This document shows positions 40,711 through 53,660 of a stretch of 64,000 bases of DNA, piece after piece (the stretch's first letter is position 1; every line of letters begins with the position of its first letter). Location of the stretch: contig NC_088173.1 of the NCBI RefSeq assembly GCF_028769735.1, forward strand, positions 21,392,038-21,456,037. The letters run 5' to 3'. The stretch comes from Zonotrichia leucophrys gambelii. Lineage: Eukaryota > Chordata > Aves > Passeriformes > Passerellidae. Made by a program: the position numbers and the translations under genes. The notes beneath the pieces are model-generated. The model worked only from the letters and a program-made list of their open reading frames with translations, searched no databases and was not told the origin of the DNA.

Positions 40711-43700
40711 AGAAAGGGTAGAAAATACTGAGTAGGACTGTATGATACAGGACTGAAGTGCTAGGAGTCACATCTTAATCCCATCTATCTTTAGGTGGTG
40801 CTTTAACCTTTGTGCTGATCTCCTTAGATGCAGAGCCCATTGCCTGCTTTGATCTTGGGGAAACACTACAGATATGCAAAGCTGAGAGCAGAATATCCAC
40901 AGTCCTTGGGCTCAGAATATGTGTCACTGAGCTCCAGAAGAAGTCTTGGTCCTTTGCACAAACATCTGGTCTTATGAGGAGTAAAAGTCTCCTCAGCAAA
41001 TAAAAATTAGGAGGCTCTGTACAGTCAGGTAACAGAGCCTACCTTGAGTTCTGCTTGCTTTCTTTTTCCCCTCTAAATGTAAATAGGCACTTCAGCCGGC
41101 TGATGGATTTTTCAGAACCTCTTTCATACTAAAACAGCTTTCATTTATTCTTGTTTCTGTGTTAAATATTTCTGTGAGGAGCTGCTTCCTAACTCTAGTC
41201 TGATGATTTCAGGGAAGTATTGAATAACAGTTGCATGGACCCCTTTTTATGTGGAAATATAGTAATTCTGCTGTGCTTTAGGCTTTCTAACCACATTCAC
41301 AGTTCAGCTAATTTAATCCTGAATTACTATTTTAGAATACTGACTTCTCGTTCTCCTGGCAGAAGTAGATGAGAGGATGGTTTTTACAAAATTTGGTTAT
41401 TATAAAACTCAGGACAGGTTCAGAGATCTAAGATGTTTAGAAGTTCTATTACCATTCTGGGAAAAAAGCCTTGAAATTTGAAAGTGAAATGAAGGTACAC
41501 AATAAATAAAATTGGCAAATTATTACATTTATAAACTGAGAGCTTCATGCATAAAACTGTGAATTACCAGGGCTGTCAACTCTCCTCTTAAAATTCCCAT
41601 TTCATTATTGATTAGTTCCAGAAATACTTCATAGATTGAAGCATTTTAAGTGTTTCATTTTAGGCAAGAGCAAATGTGCAGTACTGGTGTTCATCATCTG
41701 TATTTGCAATAAACAGGAGCATTAAATTTGGATCTATACTAGTAAAATTACTTGAAAATATTTATGCTAACTCCTAGCATTTAGATAAAATGATTTTACT
41801 TGAACTAGTCATGTGCAAATACAATAAGCATACAGAAATTGATTTTTGCATAAACTCCTGTTTTTGTTTAGACAAATTCAGCAACATATTCTACAATAAA
41901 CAAGGTCAAAACCAATTATCACTCTTACTTCAGTGAATTAACACTTCCATGTTCTCTGGATAAGAAAGCTGTGTTTAACACCCAACTTCATTTTCTGTGA
42001 AATTTCATTTCAAGAGAGAACCAGAAAACATTATAGGGAGTAATGGACTGGATGTCTTTTTAATTATGTGTTATTCCTAATGCACATTACTGTCTGTTCT
42101 TACCCAAATACCATTTTTCTTAAATTATTGCCATATATATACTTTTACAATATAAAGTAAAAGTATAGCATGTAACAAAAGTTTGTTCTGTGCCTATTTT
42201 TTGGGGTATTTTAATTTGTTCATCATTATGACTTCATTGCAAAAGGGTGGTTTAGGTTTGCAGATGTTTTGAGATTCATTTTAACTATTCAATTGTTAAT
42301 CTGAAAAACAGAAAAAGGAAGCATTCTCTGATCGCATTTACCTTAAGTTGCTTTGAAACTTCTACAATGATGGAATTTTTGTACATGAAGCAAATTCTTT
42401 TTGGCTTACAGAGAGAGAGAATTTGAGAATATTTGAGGTATTATGTCCTTTGCTTCCCTATGCTTTAATAGATCCCATAGAAAAAAGGAATGGCAAAAAC
42501 TCATTGTGTTTTGGATAATGTATGGGTCAAGCACTGAATATTTATGCTACAAGTTAATGAAAAATAGCTGAGTTAGCTTTAAACCAACTACTTTAGATAA
42601 AACAGTTGAGTGCAACACATAATTTGCATTATCTAATCCACAGCAATCTCCAGCAGAAAATATGAATTATTCTAACTAAACAAGACATTTTGGATATCTT
42701 CATATGCCACAGTGGACCCACTTTGAGCATTTGACTAGTTAGTTTTTCTGAGGTCATGTGTTATTCACTGAGACACCATTAATTTAAATTGATTTCTTTG
42801 ACAGCAGCTAGAAAGTAGGTAAATGATGATAGCACTGGTGGCAAGAGTTGCTGAGGAGACAAATTACACGAGGAGGCAGTTTGATACAGTGATGGATGGA
42901 GAGAAAGAAATTTGCTAAACAAAAAGATGTAGAAGAGGCTATAATTGAAAACTACTCCCTCAGAAACTGAATCTGAAAGGCAAGATCCTTGGTCATTTCT
43001 CTTGGCCAACACCAAATAACTGGGGAGTCCCCAGCAGAAATAGTTAACAGTGCTTGTGGAAAGATGAGAGGCTGTGGCAGCTCTTAGGCCTCCAGTTATT
43101 TAGAGATTCGTATACTCTGAAGATTTAAATCCATGTAAGCTGGGCTTTCACTAGTGCTAGATGGTGGGATTTTTACTGATATCTTCCTTTTATTATAATT
43201 TATATTTAAAGTCTTTAAATTAAGGTATTAAAAGAAGTTTGTCTCAACTTGACTTTTTGTTACTGCATTATGAAATTTTAATTACCTTTGCTCATGTGCC
43301 TTGGTGTTCTGTCTCATTTGATGAAGAGAATGGAGAATGAATCATAAGTAAAGCACAAAATTAGCTTTTGTCTGTTAAAACTTCTGTGTCTTTTATTATT
43401 GGTGCTGAACAGTGTTTAGTGAACAAGACAGATAATTAAAATAAGAAAAAAGAGAAAACTAATGGTAAAAAATTGTGTGTTTTTAAGTGGAAAAATTGCC
43501 TTTACTTTTGAGTCAAAGCTCCTAACTAGTGCAATGCATCAGACTAATAGTTTATTCAATTTAGATTAGTTGTTTAGCTGGACATGATTGCATATTCCTC
43601 ATGTTCAGGATAAGGGATGTATGTGCAGAGGTTCTGCATAGTCTTGTTTGAAACTGGAGTAAACTGAGGCTGTACTTTGAGCCAGTGAAATGCTATCCAG

Positions 43701-44059
43701 ATAAAGAACAGTATCATGCTGGGAAGCTGGCTCTGTTGAGCACTTGGATGCTTTAACCTTCCTTTGGCTCCCTTCCCATGCCTCTACTGCGTGTTGTCAC
43801 TGTTGCTGCTCCCTAGACTCGCACTGGGATGGGAAGTCATGCCGGCAGAGTTTGTAAAACATGGGGCTGTCCCTTCAAAGCTCTCAGTGAAGACTTGAGG
43901 GATACTGTTAAGAGCTTTTCAGAAATCCATCTGGGCTTCACGAACTGGATCACTTTTGCCTTTTGTAACCCCAACCACTAGCATTAATAATTCAGTTTTT
44001 TCACAGACTACTTCAGAACTGGGATTATTGAACTACAGAACATGTCAGAGGAGAATTTC

Positions 44060-44458
44060 AGTCATTTGTCCAAACTCCTTTAGTCATGTTCCAATTGTGG
44101 TCTACCTGAATCCTTGTCTGCAAAGCTGATTTCTAGCCAGCTGAATCCCTGTATTTTTACATGGACTTACTCTGTCCCAAGTGTAAGACTTTTCATTTGT
44201 CTTGGTAGAATTTCACAGTTTTTCAGCCCATTCCTTCTGTTTATAAAGTTCTAGGACAATCTTGCATTGTCCTGCAGAGGGAACTTATAAAGTCTGCTTC
44301 CTGATCCTTTGACTTTGGTGACAGCTGCAAGATTTCTGAGGGTCCATTTTGTCCTGTCAGCCAAATCACTAATGAAAACATTGAACATTATCGAAACCCC
44401 TTGTAGTAAACTGACCTTTAGTCTGTGAAATGCTGACCCTTCGAGCCTGAAGGCAGGG
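44060..44458 (-). mobile_element. Old CR1 LINE reverse-transcriptase fragment, distal part, interrupted by solo LTR 2
   Basis: Read on the minus strand, 44400 down to about 44340 gives IMFNVFISDL followed by a diverged TKWTLRN. This corresponds to the CR1 reverse-transcriptase motif around FNIFINDL and the following catalytic-loop region, where the acidic pair is lost. Lower down, around 44240-44190, EWAEKL matches the KWAD-type motif. Stops and frameshifts show it is long dead. The lower limit is approximate. The continuation lies beyond LTR 2, at 45084. Confidence 0.72.
44453..44458 (+). repeat. Target site duplication GCAGGG, left of solo LTR 2
   Basis: GCAGGG directly precedes TGTGGGATC and recurs exactly at 45078-45083. 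It differs from the duplication at LTR 1, so the two LTRs are independent insertions and not a segmental copy. Confidence 0.93.
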
Positions 44459-44860
44459 TGTGGGATCTCAGCACCTCAGGACTGAGGTGCCGAGCCACCG
44501 AGACCACCCTTGGGGGGCTCGGGAGTCCTGGAATGTTGCCAGAAGTGTCTGGTGGCTGGACTTTGATCCTACACAGGAGACGACACCTGTATGAGGATAG
44601 GAGGATTTCACCGGGGTGAATGGTGAAGGGATTAGTTAATTAGAGGGTGAGACACAGGGTTTAGGATTTATGTACAGGGGGGTTTAGAGAAGTAAGATGG
44701 AGGAATTGGGGCGTGTCCTGTCCTCCTTCTTCTTCTTCTTCTCCTCCATCTTCTTTGGTGATGGTGGCACTTTGGGATTGGTCATTACTGAAAGTGCACC
44801 GGACAATAAAAATAAAAAGGATTGGGGAGAAATGATAAATATTGTACACGTAACAATGGG

Positions 44861-44867
44861 TATAAAG
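44861..44867 (+). promoter_or_regulatory. TATA box of solo LTR 2
   Basis: TATAAAG in the sequence ggtataaagatagg is identical to the LTR 1 box and lies about 100 bp before the poly(A) signal. Confidence 0.6.
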
Positions 44868-44962
44868 ATAGGTGACTGTCCGGAGGGCGGCACAGTGTGC
44901 TCATGGCTGACTGCTGAGCAGACCTCTGTCGGGCCGAGAGAAAATCTTTTAGATAAACATTT

Positions 44963-44968
44963 AATAAA
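44963..44968 (+). terminator. Poly(A) signal of solo LTR 2
   Basis: AATAAA lies near the presumed R/U5 border and is shared with LTR 1. It is in the sense orientation of the host gene. Confidence 0.6.
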
Positions 44969-45077
44969 CATAAAGACCGAAAGAAGAACTGAAGCCTCTT
45001 CTCGTCCTTTGATACGCGGGCTGCCCCAAGGCCACTCCGGGCCTTTCCAGGCCCTTCAAACAGCCGAAAACCGGACA

Positions 45078-45083
45078 GCAGGG
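45078..45083 (+). repeat. Target site duplication GCAGGG, right of solo LTR 2
   Basis: This is an exact copy of 44453-44458 at the right LTR end. Confidence 0.93.
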
Positions 45084-45330
45084 TAAGATACTTGCAGTTC
45101 ATTCATGCTTTCCACACCTCCCTAAGTGGGGTTCAGCAGTGCTCTGAGTGAGTGAATCAAAGCCTGGCTAGAGTAAATGATGTTCACTGCTGTTGTTTTA
45201 ACCATTTTGCTCATCATTTCAAAGTAGAAACCAGTACAGGCTTAAATTTATGGGTATAGTCTGCTAAGTGTTGCCCTCACAAAGCTGAATAGATACAGCT
45301 TTTTCACTTCTCTAGGCAGTCCTCTGATGT
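45084..45330 (-). mobile_element. Old CR1 LINE reverse-transcriptase fragment, proximal part, beyond solo LTR 2
   Basis: On the minus strand near 45190-45150 there is an NIIYSSQA-like reading with small deletions. It matches the DIVYLDFSKAF-type motif that precedes the segment left of LTR 2 in CR1 ORF2. The order and orientation agree with the other half, so one CR1 was split by the LTR insertion. The upper limit is approximate. Confidence 0.6.
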
Positions 45331-45443
45331 TAACCCCAGTCAGTCTTTACAGGCTGGCAAATTTTCTAACATTGTATTTTTAATTTTTTTTTTTTTAAAT
45401 TAGAGTTCGTTCTTTAGCAGTCTCTGTATCTGCATTTGCCATT

Positions 45444-45539
45444 TGTGGTGGTTTGACCAGGAAGTATCAAACTCCGAGCATCCATTGGTTTGACCACAGC
45501 ATCCCAGAATTCCCACTTCTTCCTGGTCAAACCACCACA
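45444..45539. repeat. 96-bp inverted-repeat (MITE-like or foldback) element
   Basis: The two ends are perfect inverted 21-mers. The left arm (45444-45464) contains gtggtttgaccaggaag and the right arm (45519-45539) its reverse complement cttcctggtcaaaccac. A third ggtttgacc lies inside at 45487. CCAT occurs just outside on both sides (45439-45442 and 45540-45543), with one extra T on the left, a possible short target duplication. The arms start TG and end CA and resemble the terminus of some songbird LTRs, so this could be a deletion derivative. No coding potential is seen. Confidence 0.6.
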
Positions 45540-48500
45540 CCATCACCACAGGGTGCATAATTTAAATGGATTTATTCAGAGTACAAAAATTACCATGGAG
45601 TTTTGTCATAGAACACCATTCATGAATACTTATGTGTGCAACTGTTTTAATGAAAAATATTATTTTGAACTTTATGGCATTCTTTTTTTTGTCATTGCTA
45701 ATTTCCAGTACTGGGTGAACCTTGCGCTAGTGATGTGCTAAACATTCACAATTCATCTTATAATGAATCATAATTGGCTTTATTCCTCATTACAATTCCT
45801 GTGAGGATTTAGAAAATGTAGTGTATAATCCTCCCTTATGTTTATTGGTATTATAAACCTCTTGTGAATGCTCCAAACTGAAATATCTTTGTTTGAAAGT
45901 AGTCATCAAGGTTTATTATTTGTATCTTAAGGTTTTAAAGACATTTTAAAGAAAAGTACTATCAGTGGTTGTCGATGAATATAGCTGATAATAGAATGTC
46001 AGTGTGAGGTGTCTTTTAGAGTTGAATTTGTCCTGAAGGTGGGAGTGTTTGTTTCATTCTTGGCTTTTTTCAACATCACCTTTTAACCCTATTATTGTTT
46101 ACCTAGAACTATATTTACTACATGAAATTCAATTACATTTCATTCACGTAGAACATAAGGGCAAAGTTGTGTCAGAGACATTTGTGAAGGTTAAGAAAAG
46201 AGAGTCTGTTGTCAGTAGTTCATGCTTGCTAATCAGCAGCTTTCACAACAGCTGGAGCTTTGTAGGCTCCTGAAAATTAAAAGCTGTTGAAAGCATCCAA
46301 AGTAGTAACTGAATACAGTCTACTATTAAAAATTGTCTTTAATATCAGGTCTTTTTTTCATAAATTGTTTTGCTCATCCATCCCAGATTTAGATCAAAAG
46401 TGAGATTAAGGACAGACAAACTGATTTGTAGCGACTGAATTTTTTATATCTCACTGCTGATACAGCCTGTGGAGAATATCTTGTCTTTTGTTTGCCAAAT
46501 GAGTAACAGGGGACCTAGGGAACATCTCTCTCCCTCTGAAAGATGGGGGCTGAGAAAATAAATGCAAATGGTGGTGTCCAGTGAAGTTGGGAAAAAGTGA
46601 AAAAACGTGTACAAGCTCAGGTGAACTTCTTAGTAGGCAACAAACTGTTAGATGGGAGTTGTGTAATAGTTGAAACAAGCTACATATTTTGGTGTAAGCA
46701 GCCCAAGAAAGTGAATAGAATCAGCCCGAGGAGCCAAAGAAACTGAGTGTAGAACTTGAAATCCATGTTAATAGGTTAGGGTTTGCAGGGGGTGGAGTGT
46801 CTGTGGAACTCAAGATAACTGAAATGAAGTTTTTATTATAAAAAAGCTTTCAATTTTTTTGATTGAATACAAATTCTAATTCAATTTTCTAATTTTTGTA
46901 TAGAACGTCTAAGAGGTTTTTAATTTTCCTGGCCCTGTTTCATCTTAGAAAATCTTGTCTTTATTTCATATACATTTTATTATGAAGTTGCTTGTAAGCA
47001 AACATTCTATATGTATGAGAAGATAGACATGTACCAAGCTTCATCCTTTCCATTTGTGCTAATATGTTTGGATTAAATGTGTGGTTATCATAATTACTAC
47101 TATTGTTTTCCTCTGACAGCAGTGGTTTAATCTCTATCAATAGAAAAGGTGTACATTTTTCAAATTTAAAACATAGTAATCAATATTATTTTCATAAAGT
47201 TGAACAACTCAAGAGTTTTTAGTGTAGGAGTCATAATGAATTAATATGTGAAATCTACATTTTTTTAGGTTTTGGGTTTTTTCTTACAAGAAAAATGGTA
47301 GTCATTTTGGTAATTTTATTTGGGATATATTTTTTGGGGGCTTGGTTTTGTTTTCTTCTTTAATGTCACCTTAGTGTAAAACATGATGACTGGACTTTAT
47401 TTTCCTGCTTCTTCATTGAAAAATACTCCCTCCATTCCAAATTAGGGTATTCTTTAGATTAAAGCAGTGGAATTGTTGAGTTCTTCAGCTAACAGGCCAG
47501 ATAATACTTGTCTGTATTCCTTTTCTTCCAAGATAGTTTATTCTCCTGATTCATTATCCGAGTGTCACCACTATAAACTGCCTCTGGCCTGGCAATTTTG
47601 TATTGATGGGGGCTAAAAAAATATTATCACTATATGCTTGCCTGGTGTTTTGTTCCTTGTGCTATTGACCACTATCAGTTACAGGATACTTTTGTTCTGA
47701 CCATATAGATTTATTTATCTGATTAGAGTGGCTTTATTATAAAGCTTTGTTGGTGAAATAGGTTGTGGACTCTGCTTCTGGAGCTGTGAATTCTGCTTGA
47801 TGTTCCAAATTCAGATTACATTTGGAGCTTAGACTGCAAACTTTAATCTATGTGTTATTTATCTTGTTGTGTTTGTGTCCTAGCCTTATGTGTATATCCC
47901 ATTCCAACATATCCACTTTTCTTTTGTCACTTATCTGCAATCATTCTTTGTGAAAAGTGTTATCAAGAAGAAGCATTTTTCCATATCAGGAATTAATCAG
48001 CAGACGTTGAATAAGAATTTTTATATTTCAGAAGATGTGTCTGCCTGTTTCTGAAGCCTGATGTGATGGCTCAGCACCATAAGTCCAGATCTTGAGAGAT
48101 TGTCAAGAAAAGAGTGATCTGGAATAGGGGGAAGTGAGACAAAGTTTGATTTTCTAAACTTTGTGAAAACTTTATCTTAAAGTTTAAATCTACATCTGCA
48201 ATATGCATTGGCATGTTCTATGAATGACTGAAAAGATAAACTGTGAAACTGTACAGTCTTGGATGGGATGGTGGGAAAGCTCATATTTCAGCTAAGGAAG
48301 TGTTCCAGAGATGACAGGACTTGACACTGTAGACAGCTGAATGCTGTTCCAGGTCTTGTCAAAAAGCTATGCAGGAAAAATCTGAAAAGAGTGATCTAAG
48401 GGGTGTTTTCTAGAATCTTTGTTTCATAAAGGTTTAAAAGTCATGGTGACACATGGTGAATGGGTCCATAGAAGATGACTTCTATAGGATATACATGGAG

Positions 48501-51500
48501 AGACATAATTGCAAATATTGTTATGTATTTTATACACCTATGGAAAAGTCTGAATAGTTTCTAGTATCAATTTATATTGGCTATAATTTATATTTATGAT
48601 TGATGTTTTGAAAACAGTTTGGAACAAACTGAAATAGGAGTAGCAATAGAAGACAATCTGGTTAATATACTTGTATTTAATTGTATGCACTCCTCCTATT
48701 CTGACAGCAAGTTATACTCTGGTAGTATCTTCTAAAGGGTGTATTACTGCTTAGATTAAGATTTAAATCTGTAAAAAAAATCTCAGATTAATTGCTGGGT
48801 GAAAAATAAAATGCTCACTGTCATGTTCTCCCTGTTGTCCAGACTAGCATGGACAACCACTGGACTAGAACACCAGAGCTCCCACCTTGCCTCCATACAT
48901 CAGGAGGAGATGTGCATTTGGAAACAGACACATCTTTCCCAGAATTCAGGCAGGGAAGTGGTGAGGGTGCATATCTGCAAACTCTAGTGAATGGTTAGCA
49001 CACCAAGTTGTGCTGCCAAGCCACAGGGTAGGCAGAGCTGTGAACCCTCCTCCCCTCCCTCACCCAGTGGTGAAGCCAAGTCAGTTCCAGATGTGACAAA
49101 AGCCCACTGATGCTCGCAGCAGTATCTAGAGCTATTGCATAAATAGTACATCTGAATGTATTTAAGAAGGGACTAGAAAAACAAACAGGATCAGTGGATG
49201 TAAATAGTAAGGTAGAAAAACAAAAAGGGAAGTAGGACTGGGGAGAAATAAAAGATGAGAATAAGAAGAGATGAAATGAAGGGGTAGGGTGAGGGAAAGA
49301 AAAAAGCATAGACTATTCTAAATGCATCTTGCATTCTGTATAGCTGGAAAAGCAGCTAGAAAAAGAAGCAAAGATTTATTAACAGTTTTTAAATGACAGT
49401 AAATCAGCAAAGTTGTCAAAACACTGATTTTAGATATAGTAATCTTTTGAGGTTGTGTACAAATACAAATAGGTGTGATTATTGATTTGCAGGTAAACAC
49501 TGAGGTTATTGGCAGTCAACCTCCTGGTTTTCTTTCTTTGAAGTATCATTTTCATATGTTCTTTCTTTTTTTACCTGAAGAGTGATATTTTTTGAAACTA
49601 TTAGTGAAAAATAATCTTTTTGACTTTTGAATGGAACAGATGACATGAAATGATAAGTATTTTTAAAATATTTCTATGGGGAGAAGTATCCTGGTTTTAA
49701 GAGTTTCATCCACCGTGATGAATTCCACTTTAGTTGGGCTATTTAGAAGCCTTGCTTAGGCTGCTCACAGCTGCAAGTACATCCCAATTTTGGAAATCTG
49801 TAGCTTGATCTGGCCTCATTGCATTTCTTCCTCTCACTATTCTGTCAAGTTTTTGTTACCACTCATTACGTATTCTGGTACATCAGAGGAACATTCAGTG
49901 TTCTTTTCAGCAGAATGATCTCTTTGTAGTACTTGTTTCTGTCTACATCATTCCAAAACTGAAACATAAGATACTAAATTTATAAATTATCCAAAACTCA
50001 AATGAATAAAGGCAATGGCATGAGTAATTTCTTTTGAAACAAGCCAAACCACACTGATATTTAACTGAAGGAACGTAAGTAAGAAAATAAAGAAAAAAAA
50101 AGACCTTTTCCTGAGCATTTTCTCCCTTGCTAACTAAATGTAATCATAATTTGAAGACATGGATATCTGTGCAATCACATATATGACTACAATGCAAGAT
50201 CAATGGCATATCCAGTATAGGGTTTAAAGTTAATGAATACATTTACAGTGACTGTAGAAAGTCATCATATTTTTTTTTTTTTAGTTTTTTCCATCTGATC
50301 AGTCACTATAGTATTCAGCAAATGCAGAAGAAAAATTGTTAAAGTATGTTTTAAAATACGCATTTTTTGTGTACATGATTTCTAGTGCGCAAAAATATGT
50401 CCCAGAGGAGTTGGTGAAATGCACAGAAGTTGACAGCATGCACAGAAGTATCAAATTAAAGCTTTTCAGAAACTTGGTCATGTGCATAAGTTGGTGTTGA
50501 TGTGATGTCATCTGCAAAACTGGAGAGGTGTTTTGGAAATGGTGCATTACATTTGGCAAAAAATGAGCAATGCTCCTTTTCAAAAAGAAAATGTCATGTT
50601 AGTTATGGAATGGAAAAATTTATTCAACCTAAGTTCCAAAATTTTTTCAATTAGTATATTTTTCTACATGCCTTTTCTCACTCTCTTCTGCATTTCTTTT
50701 CCTCTTTTGAATATCTTAAATATCTTTCTCATTACTATTGCAAAGACTCAGCACTGCAATTTTGGAAGACTTGAAGTTCAGCTTTATGCACCTAAAAATA
50801 CTGACTTCAGAAAATTAAGCACTGATATGCCCCAAAAAGTGCTGAGACTAAATTTAACATCCCATCCATGTTGCATCTATACCTGATATGCTTTCTGCTA
50901 TTATTTTTTTTAGACTGACACAGTCCAATATTGCAATGGTTGTTATTAAAAATACAATAGCATAGCAAGAATTATTTTTCTATTTTAAAAGAAAATATCT
51001 GAAACTCAAACACAGGCATTATTTTTTAGTGACAATGTTAGTGTTGTTGTGCAGAGACATTCTCCATATTCTGAACAAAGACTCAAATTCCCTGTTGAAT
51101 TTACAAGGGATATAAGTGTAAAGTGTTAAGTGTTGGACACTAGATGAGAAAATTTGTTGCAAGTCCGTGAGCTTTTTAAGTTCTAATAAAACTCATTTAA
51201 AGTACACATGCTAATACTGCTCTATGATCCACTAAACTTTTGTTTCTGCTTTATTTTTGCACAGGTCATTTTTACCATATGCTCTCCTCTTATCCTAAAA
51301 TTTAAAAAAAAGCTTTTTTTAAATACATTTTTTAAAAGTAGCTATTGCTGCAAGAGCAACTGTATTTAAGAAGATGTGTTAGAAAATGTTGAAATGTGCT
51401 ATGGATGCACAGTCATTATTCATGTGTGTCCACAGATACAATCATCACTGTCAATGTGATGTCACATATCAGGACAGGTATGATTGGAATTTGTAGTTTG

Positions 51501-53199
51501 GCATATTTTCTTAAACAGTAATGTATCATTTTATTTGAGAGAATTTATCATATTTTCTGGACTGTTGTGGTTTCTGTTATTTTGTAAATATTTTTATGTA
51601 CAAGTGTTTTAACTATATCTTGCTAATCTTAAGTGTAGCCTTTGAAATGGGATCCAAGTCTAAAAATGGGAATAGGTTAACCAAAAATTTTTACTTCATT
51701 TACTCAGAGATTCTTTTCTAAGCATAATTTATAATTAACTTTTGCAGCAACTTTATAGGCTGGAAATATGTTGCTGTCTAAGTTGGAATATTGAATCTAT
51801 AAAAGTTACAGTTTTATATACACATAAACCTAGGATACTGCATCTGACTACTTTCAGATCAGCAATTCCAGTAGCACACATCAAATCGAATTTTAGCCCA
51901 TCACAATAACTTTGAAATTTCCCTTAGGAGTCACTGAATGGTGCATGAAATCAGTTACAGAACATACTGAGAGGATATGTTAAGGTTGGGCAGGCAGTTT
52001 CAGTCCACTGAGATGATAGTGGAGACAGGAGGGAGAGAGACTTAATATTTGCCACTTCGTTTACTCTCTCTTCAAGAGACTTAAATGCATAAAAGCTGGA
52101 GTTCCTTTTTCTTCAAGAGGAGAAAGAACTAGATTGTCAATCAGGATATGCAAAATTTGGATTGTTTTGCTTATGCCTAATAAATAGTCTGTGAGAAACA
52201 GGCTGTCGACATTATGGGAGTGGATTCCTGATTTCCCTTGCAATGGAAGACATTGAAGCTGTACAGATCAGGAGTTGACTTTCTAGGCCTGGTTTTTCCC
52301 TTAGGCTTCCAAAGTTCTCATAACAACTGAATTCAGCTTCACAGGTTCTCAAAACAACATAGTTTGTAGGGCAGACCCTTTATCCACACTCTTGTAAATA
52401 TCCTTAGCAATTGCAATAGTGATACTTTTCAAAACATGCTCAATATTCCTGTAGTATGGATACAAGAATATAAGGCAAGAACTAATACATATGGATTTTG
52501 TGCACATCTGTGTAAAACACAGGGTCTTGAGGAGGAGTTTGAGTCAATGGACATAAATTAAATTACTTAAATTAAAGTAAGAATTAAATTTAAAACGCAC
52601 GTATAATGAACTCGGAAATTTTGTTTCAGCTTAATCAGCTCATGAACTTGAAATTAACTAAAGGTGATAATTGCTGATTTTAATAATGATTGCCATTATT
52701 AATATTTTTTAAAAAGTTAAATTGCATAATATGTGAGCAAAGATATCCAGAGGAAGTACTATTAAAATCAATTAAAAATATCAGGGGGGTAAAGTTATTT
52801 TCAAGAGATAATACACACTGATTCTTAATTCAGCTGCATTGCAGTTGATTTACTTGTTTCATTAAAAATGTTAAATTACCTTCAATTATGTTCACTTAAT
52901 TTACTAAATGAACTAACACTTAAAGATTTCTTTCTGTCAAGAAAACTTAAAAATCCCATTTCCGGGGTGATTTCTGTGTGGAATTAAGAAATATGCTTTA
53001 ACACTATAAAATCAACTGTATTGGTCCGAGGTCCAGCCAGTCCAATGCTTTTTCAACCATAAACTTGAGTTTATGTTTAGAGAAGTGTAAAAATAATATC
53101 ATTATAATTTCTCCCAAGTGTTTGTGTGATTGGCACATGTAATCTTTTGGAATCTATAATAACCTTTGGAAAAGATTTTTTTTTTTCAGATATATCACT

Positions 53200-53660
53200 T
53201 CAAGCTACTGTCCTTCATTTTGAACCTGGCCTCTTAGTTATTTTGATGACTTTGCAGTGTTAAAAGAAACAATAAGCCATTCTGCTGCCATGGAAAAGCT
53301 TTTCCAGCATTTACATGTCATTCATGATTTTGCTGACTTCTATCAAAGCTCTCTGCATCATTTGTTTATTTAAAATAAAAATTCAAGCCTTTCTGAATTT
53401 TTGAATATTTATTTAAACTGCTCCATACCTTGATCACTCTTATCTTTCCTCTGAGCTTTTGGCTACCATGCAGAGGACACAGAGCTGCATATAGTATTCA
53501 CGCCTACAAATGATGGAGCAAGATTAGTTTGGGTTTTGTTTGCTCTTAGTTGCTTTGCAAAGAATTCCTAATCATTGATTTGAATTTTTCTCTGCTGGAG
53601 GGGACAGAGTTGATAAAACTCCTTGTCATCACTTCAGTGTTTCTCTCTTGACGAATGAAC
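53200..53660 (-). mobile_element. Possible ancient CR1/L3-like LINE remnant
   Basis: On the plus strand, blocks such as cagaggacacagagctgc, then catatagtattcac, then attcctaatcattg have the order and spacing of an old antisense CR1/L3 3' region as I remember it. Identity is low and there is no clear edge. It may be unrelated unique sequence. Confidence 0.28.

Larger units (their letters stand above)
44459..45077 (+). mobile_element. Solo LTR 2, class II (ERVK-like) endogenous retrovirus, 619 bp
   Basis: This has the same termini (TGTGGGATC...CCGGACA) and the same internal order as LTR 1. The CTT tract at about 44722-44748 has one more unit than in LTR 1. The TATA box is at 44861 and AATAAA at 44963. 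Perfect GCAGGG duplications flank it. It is inserted into an older minus-strand CR1 whose reverse-transcriptase sequence continues on both sides. It is in the same orientation as LTR 1 and the host gene, 18,062 bp downstream of LTR 1. It contains no viral gene. Confidence 0.93.

Noticed and set aside
44684..45102. Open frames of 95-129 codons across solo LTR 2
   Set aside because: Same reason as at LTR 1; they reflect the shared LTR sequence and not a gene.
45444..45539. Hairpin as a microRNA precursor
   Set aside because: The pairing is limited to perfect 21-bp terminal arms with a loop of over 50 bases, which is more like a transposon foldback than a microRNA hairpin.
49000..49310. Purine-rich segment with a 104-codon minus-strand frame, possible mobile element
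   Set aside because: No motif, terminus or duplication that I recognise; the frame is low-complexity and typical of purine-rich sequence read on the other strand.
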